Program-made: the position numbers and the translations under genes | Notes under the pieces: generated by a model | Told to the model about the DNA's origin: nothing | What the model saw: only the letters and a program-made list of their open reading frames with translations | Database searches by the model: none | Origin: Aquihabitans sp. G128 | GTDB lineage: Bacteria > Actinomycetota > Acidimicrobiia > Acidimicrobiales > Iamiaceae | Length of the DNA stretch: 64,000 bases | Direction of reading: 5' to 3' | NCBI RefSeq assembly: GCF_019048865.1 | Contig: NZ_CP077604.1 | Span: 1,612,001 to 1,676,000, forward strand | Shown: piece by piece, positions 52,303 through 60,959 of the stretch | Position numbering within the stretch: the stretch's first letter is position 1 | How the letters are laid out: every line of letters starts with the position of its first letter

Positions 52303-53234
52303 TGGCGTCGCTCAGCTTCCGCGACCGGTTCTTCTCGCCGCCGGTGTCGCGCGCCGTGACCTCGCCCAGCGCCATCCTGGCCCTGGGTGTCGGTGCCGCG
52401 GTGGGCGTGGTGGCCACGGCACCGCTGAGCATCCCGCTGGCGGTGCTGGGCGCGGTGGTGGGCGGAGCGGTCGGCTACGGCGGCCGGGTGGCGCTGGCCA
52501 TGCCCAAGAAGGGCAAGGGCATCCGCATCGATCCCTTCGCCCTCACCGACCCCTGGCGCCGCGCCGTGCAGGAGGCGGTCCGCTCCCAGGCCCGCTTCGA
52601 CGATGCCGTGAGGTCCTTCCGGAAGGGGCCGCTGCTCGACACCATGACCACGGTCTCGGGCCAGATCGAGGAAGCCATCTCCGAGTGCTGGCAGGTGGCC
52701 CAGCAGGGCCAGCTGCTGGCCGACGCCCGCAAGCGCATCAACGACCGCGAGGCGCAGTGGGAGCTCAAGCAGACCACCGACGCCATGGCCGGCAACCCGC
52801 CCAACGCCACCCAGGCCAGCACCATCTCGGCGCTGCAGAGCCAGCTGCAGAGCGCCGGCCGCCTCGATGCCCTGGTGGCGCGGACCCGTGACGAGCTCGC
52901 CCTGCTGAACGCCCGCCTCGACGAGAGCGTCACCAAGGCCATCGAGCTGTCGGTCTCGAACCGCCTCGAGGACGCCGACGCCCTCGGCGAGGACATGGAC
53001 GACATCGTCGAGGACCTCGAGTCGCTGCGCCTGGCCATCGAGGACGTCGACGGCGCCGGCGCCGGCACCACCGGCGCGCCCGACGTGGCCACCCCCGGTG
53101 CCGAGCCCGCCGGCCCGGCGCCGGCGGCCGGTGCGCCCCACCTCCCGCCGCCCCCGGCACGAGATCCGCTGACCCCGCCACCGCTCCCCTCCGCCGGCGA
53201 GGCCGGCCAGAGCCAGGCCTCCCCCGGCTCGTGA
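52302..53234 (+). CDS. coiled-coil membrane protein, unknown function
   Basis: A 310-residue protein with two adjacent hydrophobic segments near residues 20-60 (SPSAILALGVGAAVGVVATA, SIPLAVLGAVVGGAVGYGGR), then about 170 residues of predicted coiled coil (FDDAVRSFRKGPLLDTMTTV to EDMDDIVEDLESLRLAIEDV), and a Pro/Ala tail. No family recognised; the helical part recalls membrane stress proteins of the TelA/PspA style only loosely. It overlaps the VWA gene at TGATG and the murJ gene at GTGA. Confidence 0.78.
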   Translation: MASLSFRDRFFSPPVSRAVTSPSAILALGVGAAVGVVATAPLSIPLAVLGAVVGGAVGYGGRVALAMPKKGKGIRIDPFALTDPWRRAVQEAVRSQARFDDAVRSFRKGPLLDTMTTVSGQIEEAISECWQVAQQGQLLADARKRINDREAQWELKQTTDAMAGNPPNATQASTISALQSQLQSAGRLDALVARTRDELALLNARLDESVTKAIELSVSNRLEDADALGEDMDDIVEDLESLRLAIEDVDGAGAGTTGAPDVATPGAEPAGPAPAAGAPHLPPPPARDPLTPPPLPSAGEAGQSQASPGS

Positions 53235-55171
53235 CGCCGGATCCCGTCGGCCCGCCCGGCCGCGACGGCGTCCACCGGCCCCGCACCGTCACCCCCGGCG
53301 TCAGCGCCGAGCCGCGCCAGGTGGTCCGGCCCCGGACCATCGGCGCGCTCGGGCGCCCCGACCCGATCGTCATCCCCCACCTCGAGTCGTTCGCCGCGGC
53401 CCCCTGGCAACCGCCCACCGGGCAGGTGCCGGTGGTGGTGGCCGAGCCCGACGGCGATCACCCGGCGGACCCCGACGCCCTGCTCTGGTCCGACGACCTC
53501 GACGACGACCTGTGGGTCACCGATCCGGAGCCGGCGCCGGACGGCACGGCCACCGCGGTGGCCACCACCGAGGACGCCACGCCGGCCCCCCGTCCGCCCA
53601 GCCGGCTCCTGCGCAACAACCTCTTCGTGGCCAGCGGCACCGCGGTGTCGCGCCTCACCGGCCTGCTGCGCACCACCCTCATCGTCGGCCTGCTGGCCAA
53701 GTCGCTGTCCGACGCCTACATCAACGCCAACACCACGCCCAACATCATCTACGAGCTGATCCTCGGCGGGGTGCTCACCGCCACCCTCGTCCCGCTGTTC
53801 ACCGACGACCTCGAGCACGGCGGCAAGGACGGCGCCACCTCGGCGATCATCTCCTTCGCCATGGTGGCGCTGGTGGTGGTCACGCTCGTCGCGGCGGTGG
53901 CCAGCCCCGGGATCATGGCCCTGCTCTCGACCGGCTCGCCGTCGGCGGACCGCCACGACTACGTCGCCGTCGGCATCCCGCTCGCGCTGCTCTTCGCCCC
54001 GCAAGTCTTCTTCTACGGGCTCATGGCGCTCTGGTCCGCCGTCCTGAACTCCCGACAGCGGTTCCTGGCCGCCGCGTGGGCGCCCGTGCTCAACAACGTC
54101 ATCGCCATCGCCACCCTGGCCGCCGTCTGGCGCACGACCACGGGCAAGCCGACGCTCGCCGACGCGCTGCACGACCGCAGCCTCATCCTGATCCTGGGCA
54201 TCGGCACCACCGCGGGCATCGCGGTGATGGCCCTGGCGCTGTACCCGTCGATCCGGCGGGCCGACATCGGCTTCCGCTTCAACTTCGACCTGAAGCACCC
54301 GGCGGTGCGCCGGGCGGTGCGGCTCTCCGGCTGGACCTTCGGCTACGTGATCGCCAACCAGATCGCCGGCATCTTCACCACCATCCTGGCCAAGCCCGGC
54401 TCGGGCGGCTCCACCCAGTACCAGACCGCCTTCCAGTTCTTCCAGCTCCCCCACGGCCTGCTGGCGGTGTCGATCATGGTCACCTTCGAGCCCCTGCTCG
54501 GCCGGGCCGACGCCCGGGGCGACCGCAAGGACTTCAACGACCAGCTGCTGCTGGGCTTCCGGCTCATCGGCCTGCTCGTCATCCCCGCCGCCATCGGCTA
54601 CATCGCCCTGCCCAAGGGACTCGACTACCGCACGTTCGCAGGCACGGGCAACGTGCAGACCTTCTTCGACATCACCGGGGTGGTCGCCGCCTTCGCCGTC
54701 GGCCTGCCCGGCTTCTCCTCGTACCTGTACTCGCTACGTGCCTTCTACGCGATGAAGGACACCCGCCTGCCGTTCCTCATCAACTGCTTCGAGAACCTCG
54801 TCAACGTCGTGACCGCGGTGGCCTTCGTGCGCTGGTGGGGCGTGGTGGGCCTCGCCCTCTCGTTCGCGGTGGCGTACACGGTGGCCGCCGTGGTCTCGGT
54901 GGCCATCCTCACCCGGCGCAGCCCCGGCTTCGACTGGCGGGCGCTGGCTCGCACCTGGTTCCAGCTGCTGCTGGCCGCCGGGGTCATGGGCTGCGTGGTG
55001 TTCGGCCTGCTCGTCCTGGTCTCTCCGGGATCGCTGCCCATCGCCCTGGGCACCGCCGTCGGCGCCGCGGTGCTCGGCGTGGTGGTGTACTTCGCCGCCA
55101 TCTGGGTGGCCCGCATCGACGGCATCAGCGAGCTCATGGCCCGGCTGCCCGTCCTGCGCCGCTTCGCCTGA
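53231..55171 (+). CDS. murJ: MurJ-type lipid II flippase with N-terminal extension
   Basis: A 646-residue MVF-family membrane protein, the probable flippase for the peptidoglycan precursor lipid II. After a cytoplasmic extension of about 118 residues rich in Pro and Asp come some 14 helices, starting NLFVASGTAVSRLTGLLRTT, with NTTPNIIYELILGGVLTATL, GYVIANQIAGIFTTILAKPG and GFSSYLYSLRAFYAMKDTRL. The extension has no recognisable fold. GTGA overlap with the coiled-coil gene ties it to the AAA+/VWA operon, an unusual place for murJ. Confidence 0.93.
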   Translation: MTPDPVGPPGRDGVHRPRTVTPGVSAEPRQVVRPRTIGALGRPDPIVIPHLESFAAAPWQPPTGQVPVVVAEPDGDHPADPDALLWSDDLDDDLWVTDPEPAPDGTATAVATTEDATPAPRPPSRLLRNNLFVASGTAVSRLTGLLRTTLIVGLLAKSLSDAYINANTTPNIIYELILGGVLTATLVPLFTDDLEHGGKDGATSAIISFAMVALVVVTLVAAVASPGIMALLSTGSPSADRHDYVAVGIPLALLFAPQVFFYGLMALWSAVLNSRQRFLAAAWAPVLNNVIAIATLAAVWRTTTGKPTLADALHDRSLILILGIGTTAGIAVMALALYPSIRRADIGFRFNFDLKHPAVRRAVRLSGWTFGYVIANQIAGIFTTILAKPGSGGSTQYQTAFQFFQLPHGLLAVSIMVTFEPLLGRADARGDRKDFNDQLLLGFRLIGLLVIPAAIGYIALPKGLDYRTFAGTGNVQTFFDITGVVAAFAVGLPGFSSYLYSLRAFYAMKDTRLPFLINCFENLVNVVTAVAFVRWWGVVGLALSFAVAYTVAAVVSVAILTRRSPGFDWRALARTWFQLLLAAGVMGCVVFGLLVLVSPGSLPIALGTAVGAAVLGVVVYFAAIWVARIDGISELMARLPVLRRFA

Positions 55172-55213
55172 GGCCGCCCCGAGCCCAGGTGGGCTGCGGT
55201 GCGGGCGCTGCGT

Positions 55214-55233
55214 CGAGGAACCTCGTTTAGGCT
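55214..55233 (+). promoter_or_regulatory. pspA promoter: inverted repeat plus leaderless -10
   Basis: TAGGCT at 55228-55233 ends 6 nt before the pspA ATG, so the mRNA is leaderless. Directly upstream, CGAGG-AA-CCTCG (55214-55225) is a perfect small inverted repeat at a position suited to control this promoter. Confidence 0.55.
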
Positions 55234-55239
55234 CACCGC

Positions 55240-56076
55240 ATGATCAAGTTCTTCCGACGGTTCTGGAACTACGTGACGGCTGGGGCGAACCAGAAGTTCA
55301 ACGAGAAGGCGGATCCCAAGATCCAGCTGGAGCAGGCCATCACCGAGGCCCAGGACCAGCACCGCCAGCTCAAGGAGCACGCGGCCAACGTCATCGCCCA
55401 GTCCAAGCAGACCGAGATGCAGCTGAACCGGGCCATGGAGCAGCTCGAGAAGCTCAACGCCAACGCCCGCCAGGCCGTGAAGATGGCCGACCAGGCGGCC
55501 AAGTCCGGCGACAGCGCCAAGGCCACCGAGTACACCCGGGCGGCCGAGACCATCGCCACCCAGCTCATCTCGGTCGAGGCGCAGGTCGAAGAGATGAAGA
55601 CCATGCACTACAGCGCCACCCAGGCTGCCGACCAGGCCAAGGCCGCCGTGGCCCAGAACGGCCAGCTCCTCCAGAAGAAGCTCACCGAGCGCAACAAGCT
55701 CCTTGGCCAGCTCGAGCAGGCCAAGATGCAAGAGCAGATGAACAAGGCCATGTCGTCGCTGTCGGAGACGGTCGGCCAAGAGGTCCCCACCCTCAACGAG
55801 GTCCGGGACAAGATCGAGCAGCGCTACGCCCGGGCCAAGGGCATGAGCGAGCTGACCGAGGCCTCCACCGAGACCCGCATGATCGAGATCGAGAACGCGG
55901 CCGCCAACTTCGAGGCCCAGGATCGCCTGGCCTCCATCCGCTCCGAGCTCGGCATCGTCGACGAGGCGGCACCGGCCGCTCCCGTGGCGGCGCCGGCCAC
56001 CGAGCCCGCCACCGCCCCGGCCACCCAGCCTGCCACGGAGCCTCCGGCCGAGCCGCAGGCCTCCCCCGGCGTCTGA
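55240..56076 (+). CDS. pspA: PspA/IM30 family membrane-stress protein
   Basis: A 278-residue PspA/Vipp1-type protein. The amphipathic N-terminal helix MIKFFRRFWNYVTAGANQKF is followed by the long alpha-helical hairpin (NEKADPKIQLEQAITEAQDQ to KLTERNKLLGQLEQAKMQEQ) and a further helical region (EVRDKIEQRYARAKGMSELT). The last 45 residues are Ala/Pro/Thr-rich. PspA proteins polymerise on damaged inner membrane and limit proton leakage. It has its own promoter after murJ; a strong hairpin follows. Confidence 0.94.
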   Translation: MIKFFRRFWNYVTAGANQKFNEKADPKIQLEQAITEAQDQHRQLKEHAANVIAQSKQTEMQLNRAMEQLEKLNANARQAVKMADQAAKSGDSAKATEYTRAAETIATQLISVEAQVEEMKTMHYSATQAADQAKAAVAQNGQLLQKKLTERNKLLGQLEQAKMQEQMNKAMSSLSETVGQEVPTLNEVRDKIEQRYARAKGMSELTEASTETRMIEIENAAANFEAQDRLASIRSELGIVDEAAPAAPVAAPATEPATAPATQPATEPPAEPQASPGV

Positions 56077-56116
56077 TCGGCTGGCCCCCGGGCCGTCCCA
56101 CCCGCACCGCCCGTTC

Positions 56117-56144
56117 GCTGGCGCCGGCCCCGGTCGGCGCCAGC
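56117..56144. terminator. hairpin between convergent pspA and proB
   Basis: GCTGGCGCCG and CGGCGCCAGC form a perfect 10-bp stem with an 8-nt loop. Confidence 0.7.
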
Positions 56145-56183
56145 GGCGCGTCCAGGCCCTGGCGCGCTCGTCGCAGCGACCAG

Positions 56184-57284
56184 CTAGGGGACGATGACGA
56201 GGTCGTCGCGGTGGACGACGACGTGCGACAGGCCCTCGGGCAGGTCGGCCGAGCGCCGCCCGGCGGTGGCCCGGAGGTCCGTGGCCGACACCCGGGCCAG
56301 GCCCTTGGCGAAGGTGGTCCCGTCGGGGCCCACGATCTCCACCGCTTCGTCGGCCACGAACCGGCCCTCGACCTCGACCACGCCGGCGGGCAGCAGCGAC
56401 ACGCCTCGCTCCAGCAGGGCCCGCTGGGCGCCCTCGTCGACGAGCACCCTCCCGGTGGTGTCGACCGCGAAGGCGATCCAGAGCTTGCGGGCGCCCATGC
56501 GCTGCGCCCGAGGGTGCACCACCGTGCCGACGCCCGGAACCGACGCCACCGCGTCGGCCAGCACGCCCTCGCGGTGGGCGGCGGCGATCACGGCCCGCAC
56601 GCCCGACCAGGAGGCCATCTTGGCCGCCGCCACCTTCGACGCCATGCCGCCGCTCCCCCGCACCGTGCCCGTGCCGCCGGCCAGGGCTTCGAGCTCGGCG
56701 TCGAACTCGACGATCTCCTCGATCAGCGAGGCCGAGGTGTCGATGCGGGGATCGGCCGTGAGCAGGCCGGCGGCGTCCGTGAGCAGCACCAGCACGTCGG
56801 CCCCGATCAGGTGGGCCACCAGGGCGCTGAGCCGGTCGTTGTCGCCGAAGCGGATCTCGTCGTCGGCGATGGCGTCGTTCTCGTTGACCACGGGGACCAC
56901 GCCCAGCTCCAGGAGCCGCAGCAGCGTGCTGCGGGCGTGCAGGTACTGGCGACGGATGCCGAAGTCGAGCGGCGCCAGCATGACCTGGCCGGCCACCAGG
57001 CCGTGGGCGGCGAAGCAGTCGTCGTAGACCCGCATGAGCCGGCTCTGGCCGATGGCCGACGCCGCCTGCAGGGTCACCGAGTCGCTCGGGCGGCGATCGC
57101 CACCCAGGCCGATGGCCGGCAGGCCGGCGGCGATGGCCCCCGAGGTCACCGCCACCACGCGGTGTCCGGCCTCGCGCAGCGCCGCCACCTCGGCGCAGAA
57201 CTTGGCCACCGCGGCGGCGTCGATCTCCCCTTGGTCATCGGTGATCGACGAGGTCCCGATCTTGGCCACCACCACCTGCGTCAC
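56184..57284 (-). CDS. proB: glutamate 5-kinase
   Basis: A 366-residue kinase for the first step of proline synthesis. The amino-acid-kinase domain has VVAKIGTSSITDDQGEIDAA, VTSGAIAAGLPAIGL, PVVNENDAIADDEIRFGDND, RLSALVAHLIGADVLVLLTD and GSGGMASKVAAAKMASWSGV; the C-terminal PUA domain ends ATAGRRSADLPEGLSHVVVH. The GTG at VTQVVVAKIG is the start that leaves no extra sequence. obgE is upstream on the same strand, a common actinobacterial order, but a long inverted repeat separates them. Confidence 0.95.
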   Translation of the reverse strand: MTQVVVAKIGTSSITDDQGEIDAAAVAKFCAEVAALREAGHRVVAVTSGAIAAGLPAIGLGGDRRPSDSVTLQAASAIGQSRLMRVYDDCFAAHGLVAGQVMLAPLDFGIRRQYLHARSTLLRLLELGVVPVVNENDAIADDEIRFGDNDRLSALVAHLIGADVLVLLTDAAGLLTADPRIDTSASLIEEIVEFDAELEALAGGTGTVRGSGGMASKVAAAKMASWSGVRAVIAAAHREGVLADAVASVPGVGTVVHPRAQRMGARKLWIAFAVDTTGRVLVDEGAQRALLERGVSLLPAGVVEVEGRFVADEAVEIVGPDGTTFAKGLARVSATDLRATAGRRSADLPEGLSHVVVHRDDLVIVP

Positions 57285-57390
57285 CCGGAGAGGTTGCCCG
57301 CCCGGACCGCCCCGAGTCGAACCCGTTGCCCTGCGACCACCGTCCCGGCGGGCCCCCGAGCCCCGCCCCGCCCACCGCCCAGCCGCCCCT

Positions 57391-57450
57391 CCCCGAACTT
57401 TGGGTCCCACGCCCCCGCGCGCACGGGCCTCAGACCCAAAGTTCGACGGG
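57391..57450. repeat. long inverted repeat between obgE and proB
   Basis: CGAACTTTGGGTC (57394-57406) and GACCCAAAGTTCG (57433-57445) are perfect 13-bp arms with a 26-nt GC-rich centre; the flanks CCCC and GGGG extend the dyad loosely. Arm sequence and layout resemble the tandem pair upstream of proA. It may end obgE transcription or act on proB. Confidence 0.8.
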
Positions 57451-57475
57451 GCGCGAGTGGCGGCGAAGCCGCCAG

Positions 57476-58720
57476 CTACTCGGCCAGGTAGTCGAAGGAG
57501 AACTTGCCGATGTGGACGGGGTCGCCGTCCTTGGCCCCGGCCTTGGCGAGGGCCTTGTCGACGCCGAGGCGCTTCAGGCGCTCCTGGACGTAGGCGAGGG
57601 CCTCGAGGTTGGTGATGTCGGACAGGGCGACGGCCCGCTCGGCGGCGCGGCCGTGCACGACGTAGGCGCCGGTGTCGATGCGCTCGATGGTGAGGCCCTC
57701 GGGCTGGGGGTGGTGGACCACGAAGGGCTCGGGCTCGGGCAGCGCGGAGCGGGCCGAGCGCACGGCGTCGGCCATGGCCCCCACCAGCTGCGGGATGCCC
57801 TCGCCGGTGACGGCGGAGAACGTGGGCCCGTCCCAGTTCGCGGCCCGGTCGACATCGGCGATGTCGGCCTTGGAGCCCACCAGGACGCGTGGCCGGTCCA
57901 GCAGCTCGGGGCGGTAGCCCTGGAGCTCGGCGAGCAGGATCCGCTCCTGCTCGGCGGGCTCGAGCTCGGCGGTCGGCGCCAGGTCGATGAGGATGGCCAG
58001 GGCCCGGGCCCGCTCGATGTGGCGCAGGAACTGGTGGCCGAGGCCGCGCCCCTCGCTGGCCCCCTCGATGAGGCCGGGGATGTCGGCCACCACGATCTCG
58101 TCGCCCTCGTCGAGGCGGACCACGCCGAGGTTGGGCTCCAGCGTGGTGAACGGGTAGTCGGCGATCTTCGGCTTGGCCGCCGAGATGCGGGAGATGAGCG
58201 TGCTCTTGCCCACGTTCGGGAAGCCGACGAGGGCGACGTCGGCCAGCAGCTTGAGCTCGAGGTTCAGCCAGCGCTCCTGGCCCTCCTCGCCCTGCTCGGC
58301 GAACGACGGGGCCCGGCGGCGGTTCGAGAGGAAGCGGGCGTTGCCCCGCCCGCCCCGGCCGCCGGCCGCAGCGAGCCAGCGATCGCCGGCCCGCACCAGG
58401 TCGGCGAGGAGCTGGCCGTCCTGGTCGTGCACCGTGGTGCCCTCGGGCACGGCCACCACGAGGTCGATGCCGCCGGCGCCGTGCTTCTTCTTGCCCTGTC
58501 CGTGGGCGCCGCTGGTGGCCCGGCGGTGCGGGTGGTCCTTGAAGGCCAGCAGGGAGGACACGTTCCGGTCCGCCACCAGCCAGATGTCGCCGCCCTTGCC
58601 GCCGTCGCCGCCGTCGGGACCACCGAGCGGCACGTGGGCCTCGCGGCGCACCGACACCGCTCCGGCTCCGCCGTCGCCGCCCCGCACGTTGAGTTGGGCT
58701 TCGTCGACGAATCCGGACAT
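57476..58720 (-). CDS. obgE: GTPase ObgE/CgtA
   Basis: A 414-residue Obg GTPase for 50S assembly and stress control. The Gly-rich Obg fold (GGDGGAGAVSVRREAHVPLG, GRGGRGNARF) spans the first 155 residues. The G domain has G1 GFPNVGKST, switch II region ADIPGLIEGA and G4 VGSKAD. The C-terminal OCT domain is present (ERIDTGAYVVHGRAAERAVA to VHIGKFSFDYL). TAGCGT 8 nt before the ATG gives a leaderless promoter, although obg commonly follows rpmA; here pilin-like genes and dgt separate them. Confidence 0.97.
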   Translation of the reverse strand: MSGFVDEAQLNVRGGDGGAGAVSVRREAHVPLGGPDGGDGGKGGDIWLVADRNVSSLLAFKDHPHRRATSGAHGQGKKKHGAGGIDLVVAVPEGTTVHDQDGQLLADLVRAGDRWLAAAGGRGGRGNARFLSNRRRAPSFAEQGEEGQERWLNLELKLLADVALVGFPNVGKSTLISRISAAKPKIADYPFTTLEPNLGVVRLDEGDEIVVADIPGLIEGASEGRGLGHQFLRHIERARALAILIDLAPTAELEPAEQERILLAELQGYRPELLDRPRVLVGSKADIADVDRAANWDGPTFSAVTGEGIPQLVGAMADAVRSARSALPEPEPFVVHHPQPEGLTIERIDTGAYVVHGRAAERAVALSDITNLEALAYVQERLKRLGVDKALAKAGAKDGDPVHIGKFSFDYLAE

Positions 58721-58728
58721 GGCGCACC

Positions 58729-58734
58729 ACGCTA
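58729..58734 (-). promoter_or_regulatory. -10 element, leaderless promoter of obgE
   Basis: TAGCGT on the minus strand ends 8 nt before the obgE ATG. Confidence 0.5.
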
Positions 58735-58802
58735 CCGGGCGGCCACCCCCGGCCCCCGGGTCGGAGCCAGGGGATCGGGTGCGGCGGACGCCGGCGAGCG
58801 GG

Positions 58803-60320
58803 CTACTCCTCGATGAGGTGGACCGGGTCGCCGATGACGCGGGCGGCCCAGACGGTGCGGTCGTTCGGCGAGTTGCCGGAGGTGACGCCCACGAACTCGT
58901 ACTTCACCTTCCACCAGCAGTCGGTGGTGCACGAGTAGTTGTTCGGCAGGACGATGTCGATGTCGAGCCACTTGCCGTTGTAGGTGTTGACGCCGGCCGA
59001 TGTTCGGGTCTGGATCCGGCAGTTCGACAGCGCCACCTTGGTGGTCCCCCGTTCGCCGTAGTTGCAGGCCTGGGTGGTGCCGCCCGGCCCCAGCAGGTTG
59101 ACGTAGTACGTGCCCGACAGGCCGTCACCCGGGTCGAACAGCGAGACCTGGAGGGTCTTGCCGGCGTGCTGGGACTCGATCTTGGCCAGGTAGAAGGTGG
59201 AGTTGATGTTGCCGGTCTGGCCGGGGAGGTTGTTGAACAGCGAGAGGTCGCCGACGGTGTAGAGCTGCGGCTGGACCGATCCCGAGAGGCTCGACCGGAG
59301 CGAGAACTGGTTCCAGCCGCTGCCGGAGTCGGTGACCCCGCTGATGTTCGACGACTTCACCTGCAGGACCCACTGCCCGGCCTTGGTGACGTTGACCTGG
59401 CAGAGGGTGGCCCACTTGTTCTGGTAGGTGGTGGCCGAGGCGCCGCTCGCCAGGTAGAGCCGGCCCGGCCCTGCGGAGCAGTCGCCCTCCTGGGAGTAGC
59501 TCGAGGTCAGGCCGTCGAGGGTGTTGAGCGGCGTGTCGTCCGGCGAGAACAGCTCGAACTGGGTGTTGACCGTGCCGTTGTCGGCGGTCTCCACGTTCGG
59601 GTAGTTCGAGCGGGCGTAGTGGCCGGCGTCGTACACCTCCACCTTGAGCGTCTGGCCCACCGCAGAGGCCGGGACGTCGACGATGTAGAGGTAGCCGTAG
59701 TTGCGGTACTCGATGTTGCCGTTGCCGCAGCTGGTGCCGCTCGTGCCGTTGGCGCACTTGGTGCTGTACGGATCGCCGTTGGCCCGGTCGGTGTAGGGCG
59801 CCGAGATCGAGGCCCACAGGTTCGGGGTGTACGCCGGCGAGGCCGTGGGGTCGTTGCCGAGGCGGTTCTCCGGGCTGCCGAGGGGCACCGGGAGCACGTA
59901 CTCGGCGGTCCCCTTGCGCGACAGGTCGATCGTCGATCCACCGATCTTCTGGTAGAAGAAGCTGTTGACCTTGGCGTCCTTGATGGTCACCCGCAGGCGG
60001 CGGTCGCTGATCTGCGCCACGGTCACGGAGATGTTGTTGACGCCGTCCTCGTAGCCGTTGCGCTTGGCGGCCTCCTTGGCGTAGGTGGTGGCCTTGGCCA
60101 CGTCCGGCAGCCACACCACGCCCGCCAGCGCCGCGGCGTCGGCGGCCTTCTGGATGTCCGAGGAGCGGTTGTACCAGCCGCCGACGTCGACCGAGAGGCC
60201 GACCATGAGCAGCAGCGGCACGAGGAGGAGGGCGAAGGTGACCATCACGTAGCCGCGCTCGTGCTGGGCGCGCTCGGTGCTGGCGAGCGGGTGGCGTCGG
60301 GGCTGGTGGCTGAGGTGCAT
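58803..60320 (-). CDS. TadG-like Flp pilus-associated protein
   Basis: A 505-residue protein. A basic N-terminus, RGYVMVTFALLLVPLLLMVG and SDIQKAADAAALAGVVWLPD form the Tad-like pseudopilin/TadG signature. The exported part appears to hold two related beta-rich domains, marked by YLYIVDVPASAVGQTLKVEV and FYLAKIESQHAGKTLQVSLF, each followed by acidic/cysteine-containing loops. It ends the three-gene TadE/G group. By family it would be a minor, membrane-anchored component of Flp pili or a tight-adherence surface structure. Confidence 0.82.
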   Translation of the reverse strand: MHLSHQPRRHPLASTERAQHERGYVMVTFALLLVPLLLMVGLSVDVGGWYNRSSDIQKAADAAALAGVVWLPDVAKATTYAKEAAKRNGYEDGVNNISVTVAQISDRRLRVTIKDAKVNSFFYQKIGGSTIDLSRKGTAEYVLPVPLGSPENRLGNDPTASPAYTPNLWASISAPYTDRANGDPYSTKCANGTSGTSCGNGNIEYRNYGYLYIVDVPASAVGQTLKVEVYDAGHYARSNYPNVETADNGTVNTQFELFSPDDTPLNTLDGLTSSYSQEGDCSAGPGRLYLASGASATTYQNKWATLCQVNVTKAGQWVLQVKSSNISGVTDSGSGWNQFSLRSSLSGSVQPQLYTVGDLSLFNNLPGQTGNINSTFYLAKIESQHAGKTLQVSLFDPGDGLSGTYYVNLLGPGGTTQACNYGERGTTKVALSNCRIQTRTSAGVNTYNGKWLDIDIVLPNNYSCTTDCWWKVKYEFVGVTSGNSPNDRTVWAARVIGDPVHLIEE

Positions 60321-60332
60321 CAGGCTCTGCTC

Positions 60333-60959
60333 CTAGGGCTCGAGCCGCATGACGGCATCACGTTCGATGGACCTGGTCGTGCCGACCAGGCGGAACTGGT
60401 ACGAGTAGTTGAGCTGCACCCAGACCCCCAGGTAGTCGGCGGTGAGCTGCACGCCGTTGCGATCCGTCGGGCACCAGTTGCGGGTCTGGGACGCCGCGAT
60501 GCAGCCCTTCGAGTCGAGCGTGCCGGTGCCCACCGCGGTCGGCATGGCCCGGAACTGGGCCCCGGTGAGGATGTTGCACTTCTCGGAGATGCTCGAGCTG
60601 GTGGTGGTCTTGCAGTTCGCCGGCACCTCGCCGGTCGTCGTCGACGACTGGTAGATGACCACTCGGGTCACGTTGCTGAGCTGGCCCGACGAGGCCAGCG
60701 CCGAACGGGTGCCGGACAGGAGGGCGAAGTCGGCGCCCACGGCGTCGGCCTGGGCCGAGCCCACCCGGGCGCCGGTGCGGGCGGCCTCGGTGCCGGCCAG
60801 GCCGGCGCGCCAGGCCATGCCGTAGTCGTAGGTGCCGGCGGCGATGGTGAGCAGGAGGACCGACACCAGGGCCAGCTCGACGAGCACGGCCCCGCGCTCG
60901 CGGCGCCTGGGCCCACGGCCCGGCCGGCGACCGGCGTGGTGGCTGAACGACCGCGTCAC
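60333..60959 (-). CDS. TadE-like pseudopilin
   Basis: A 208-residue protein with a basic N-terminus and the TadE signature RERGAVLVELALVSVLLLTI followed by EAARTGARVGSAQADAV. The exported part has four cysteines (ANC, EKC, KGC, NWC) in the same order as its upstream neighbour, pointing to gene duplication. The GTG start overlaps the stop of the neighbour as GTGA. Ends 12 nt before the TadG-like gene. Confidence 0.83.
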   Translation of the reverse strand: MTRSFSHHAGRRPGRGPRRRERGAVLVELALVSVLLLTIAAGTYDYGMAWRAGLAGTEAARTGARVGSAQADAVGADFALLSGTRSALASSGQLSNVTRVVIYQSSTTTGEVPANCKTTTSSSISEKCNILTGAQFRAMPTAVGTGTLDSKGCIAASQTRNWCPTDRNGVQLTADYLGVWVQLNYSYQFRLVGTTRSIERDAVMRLEP

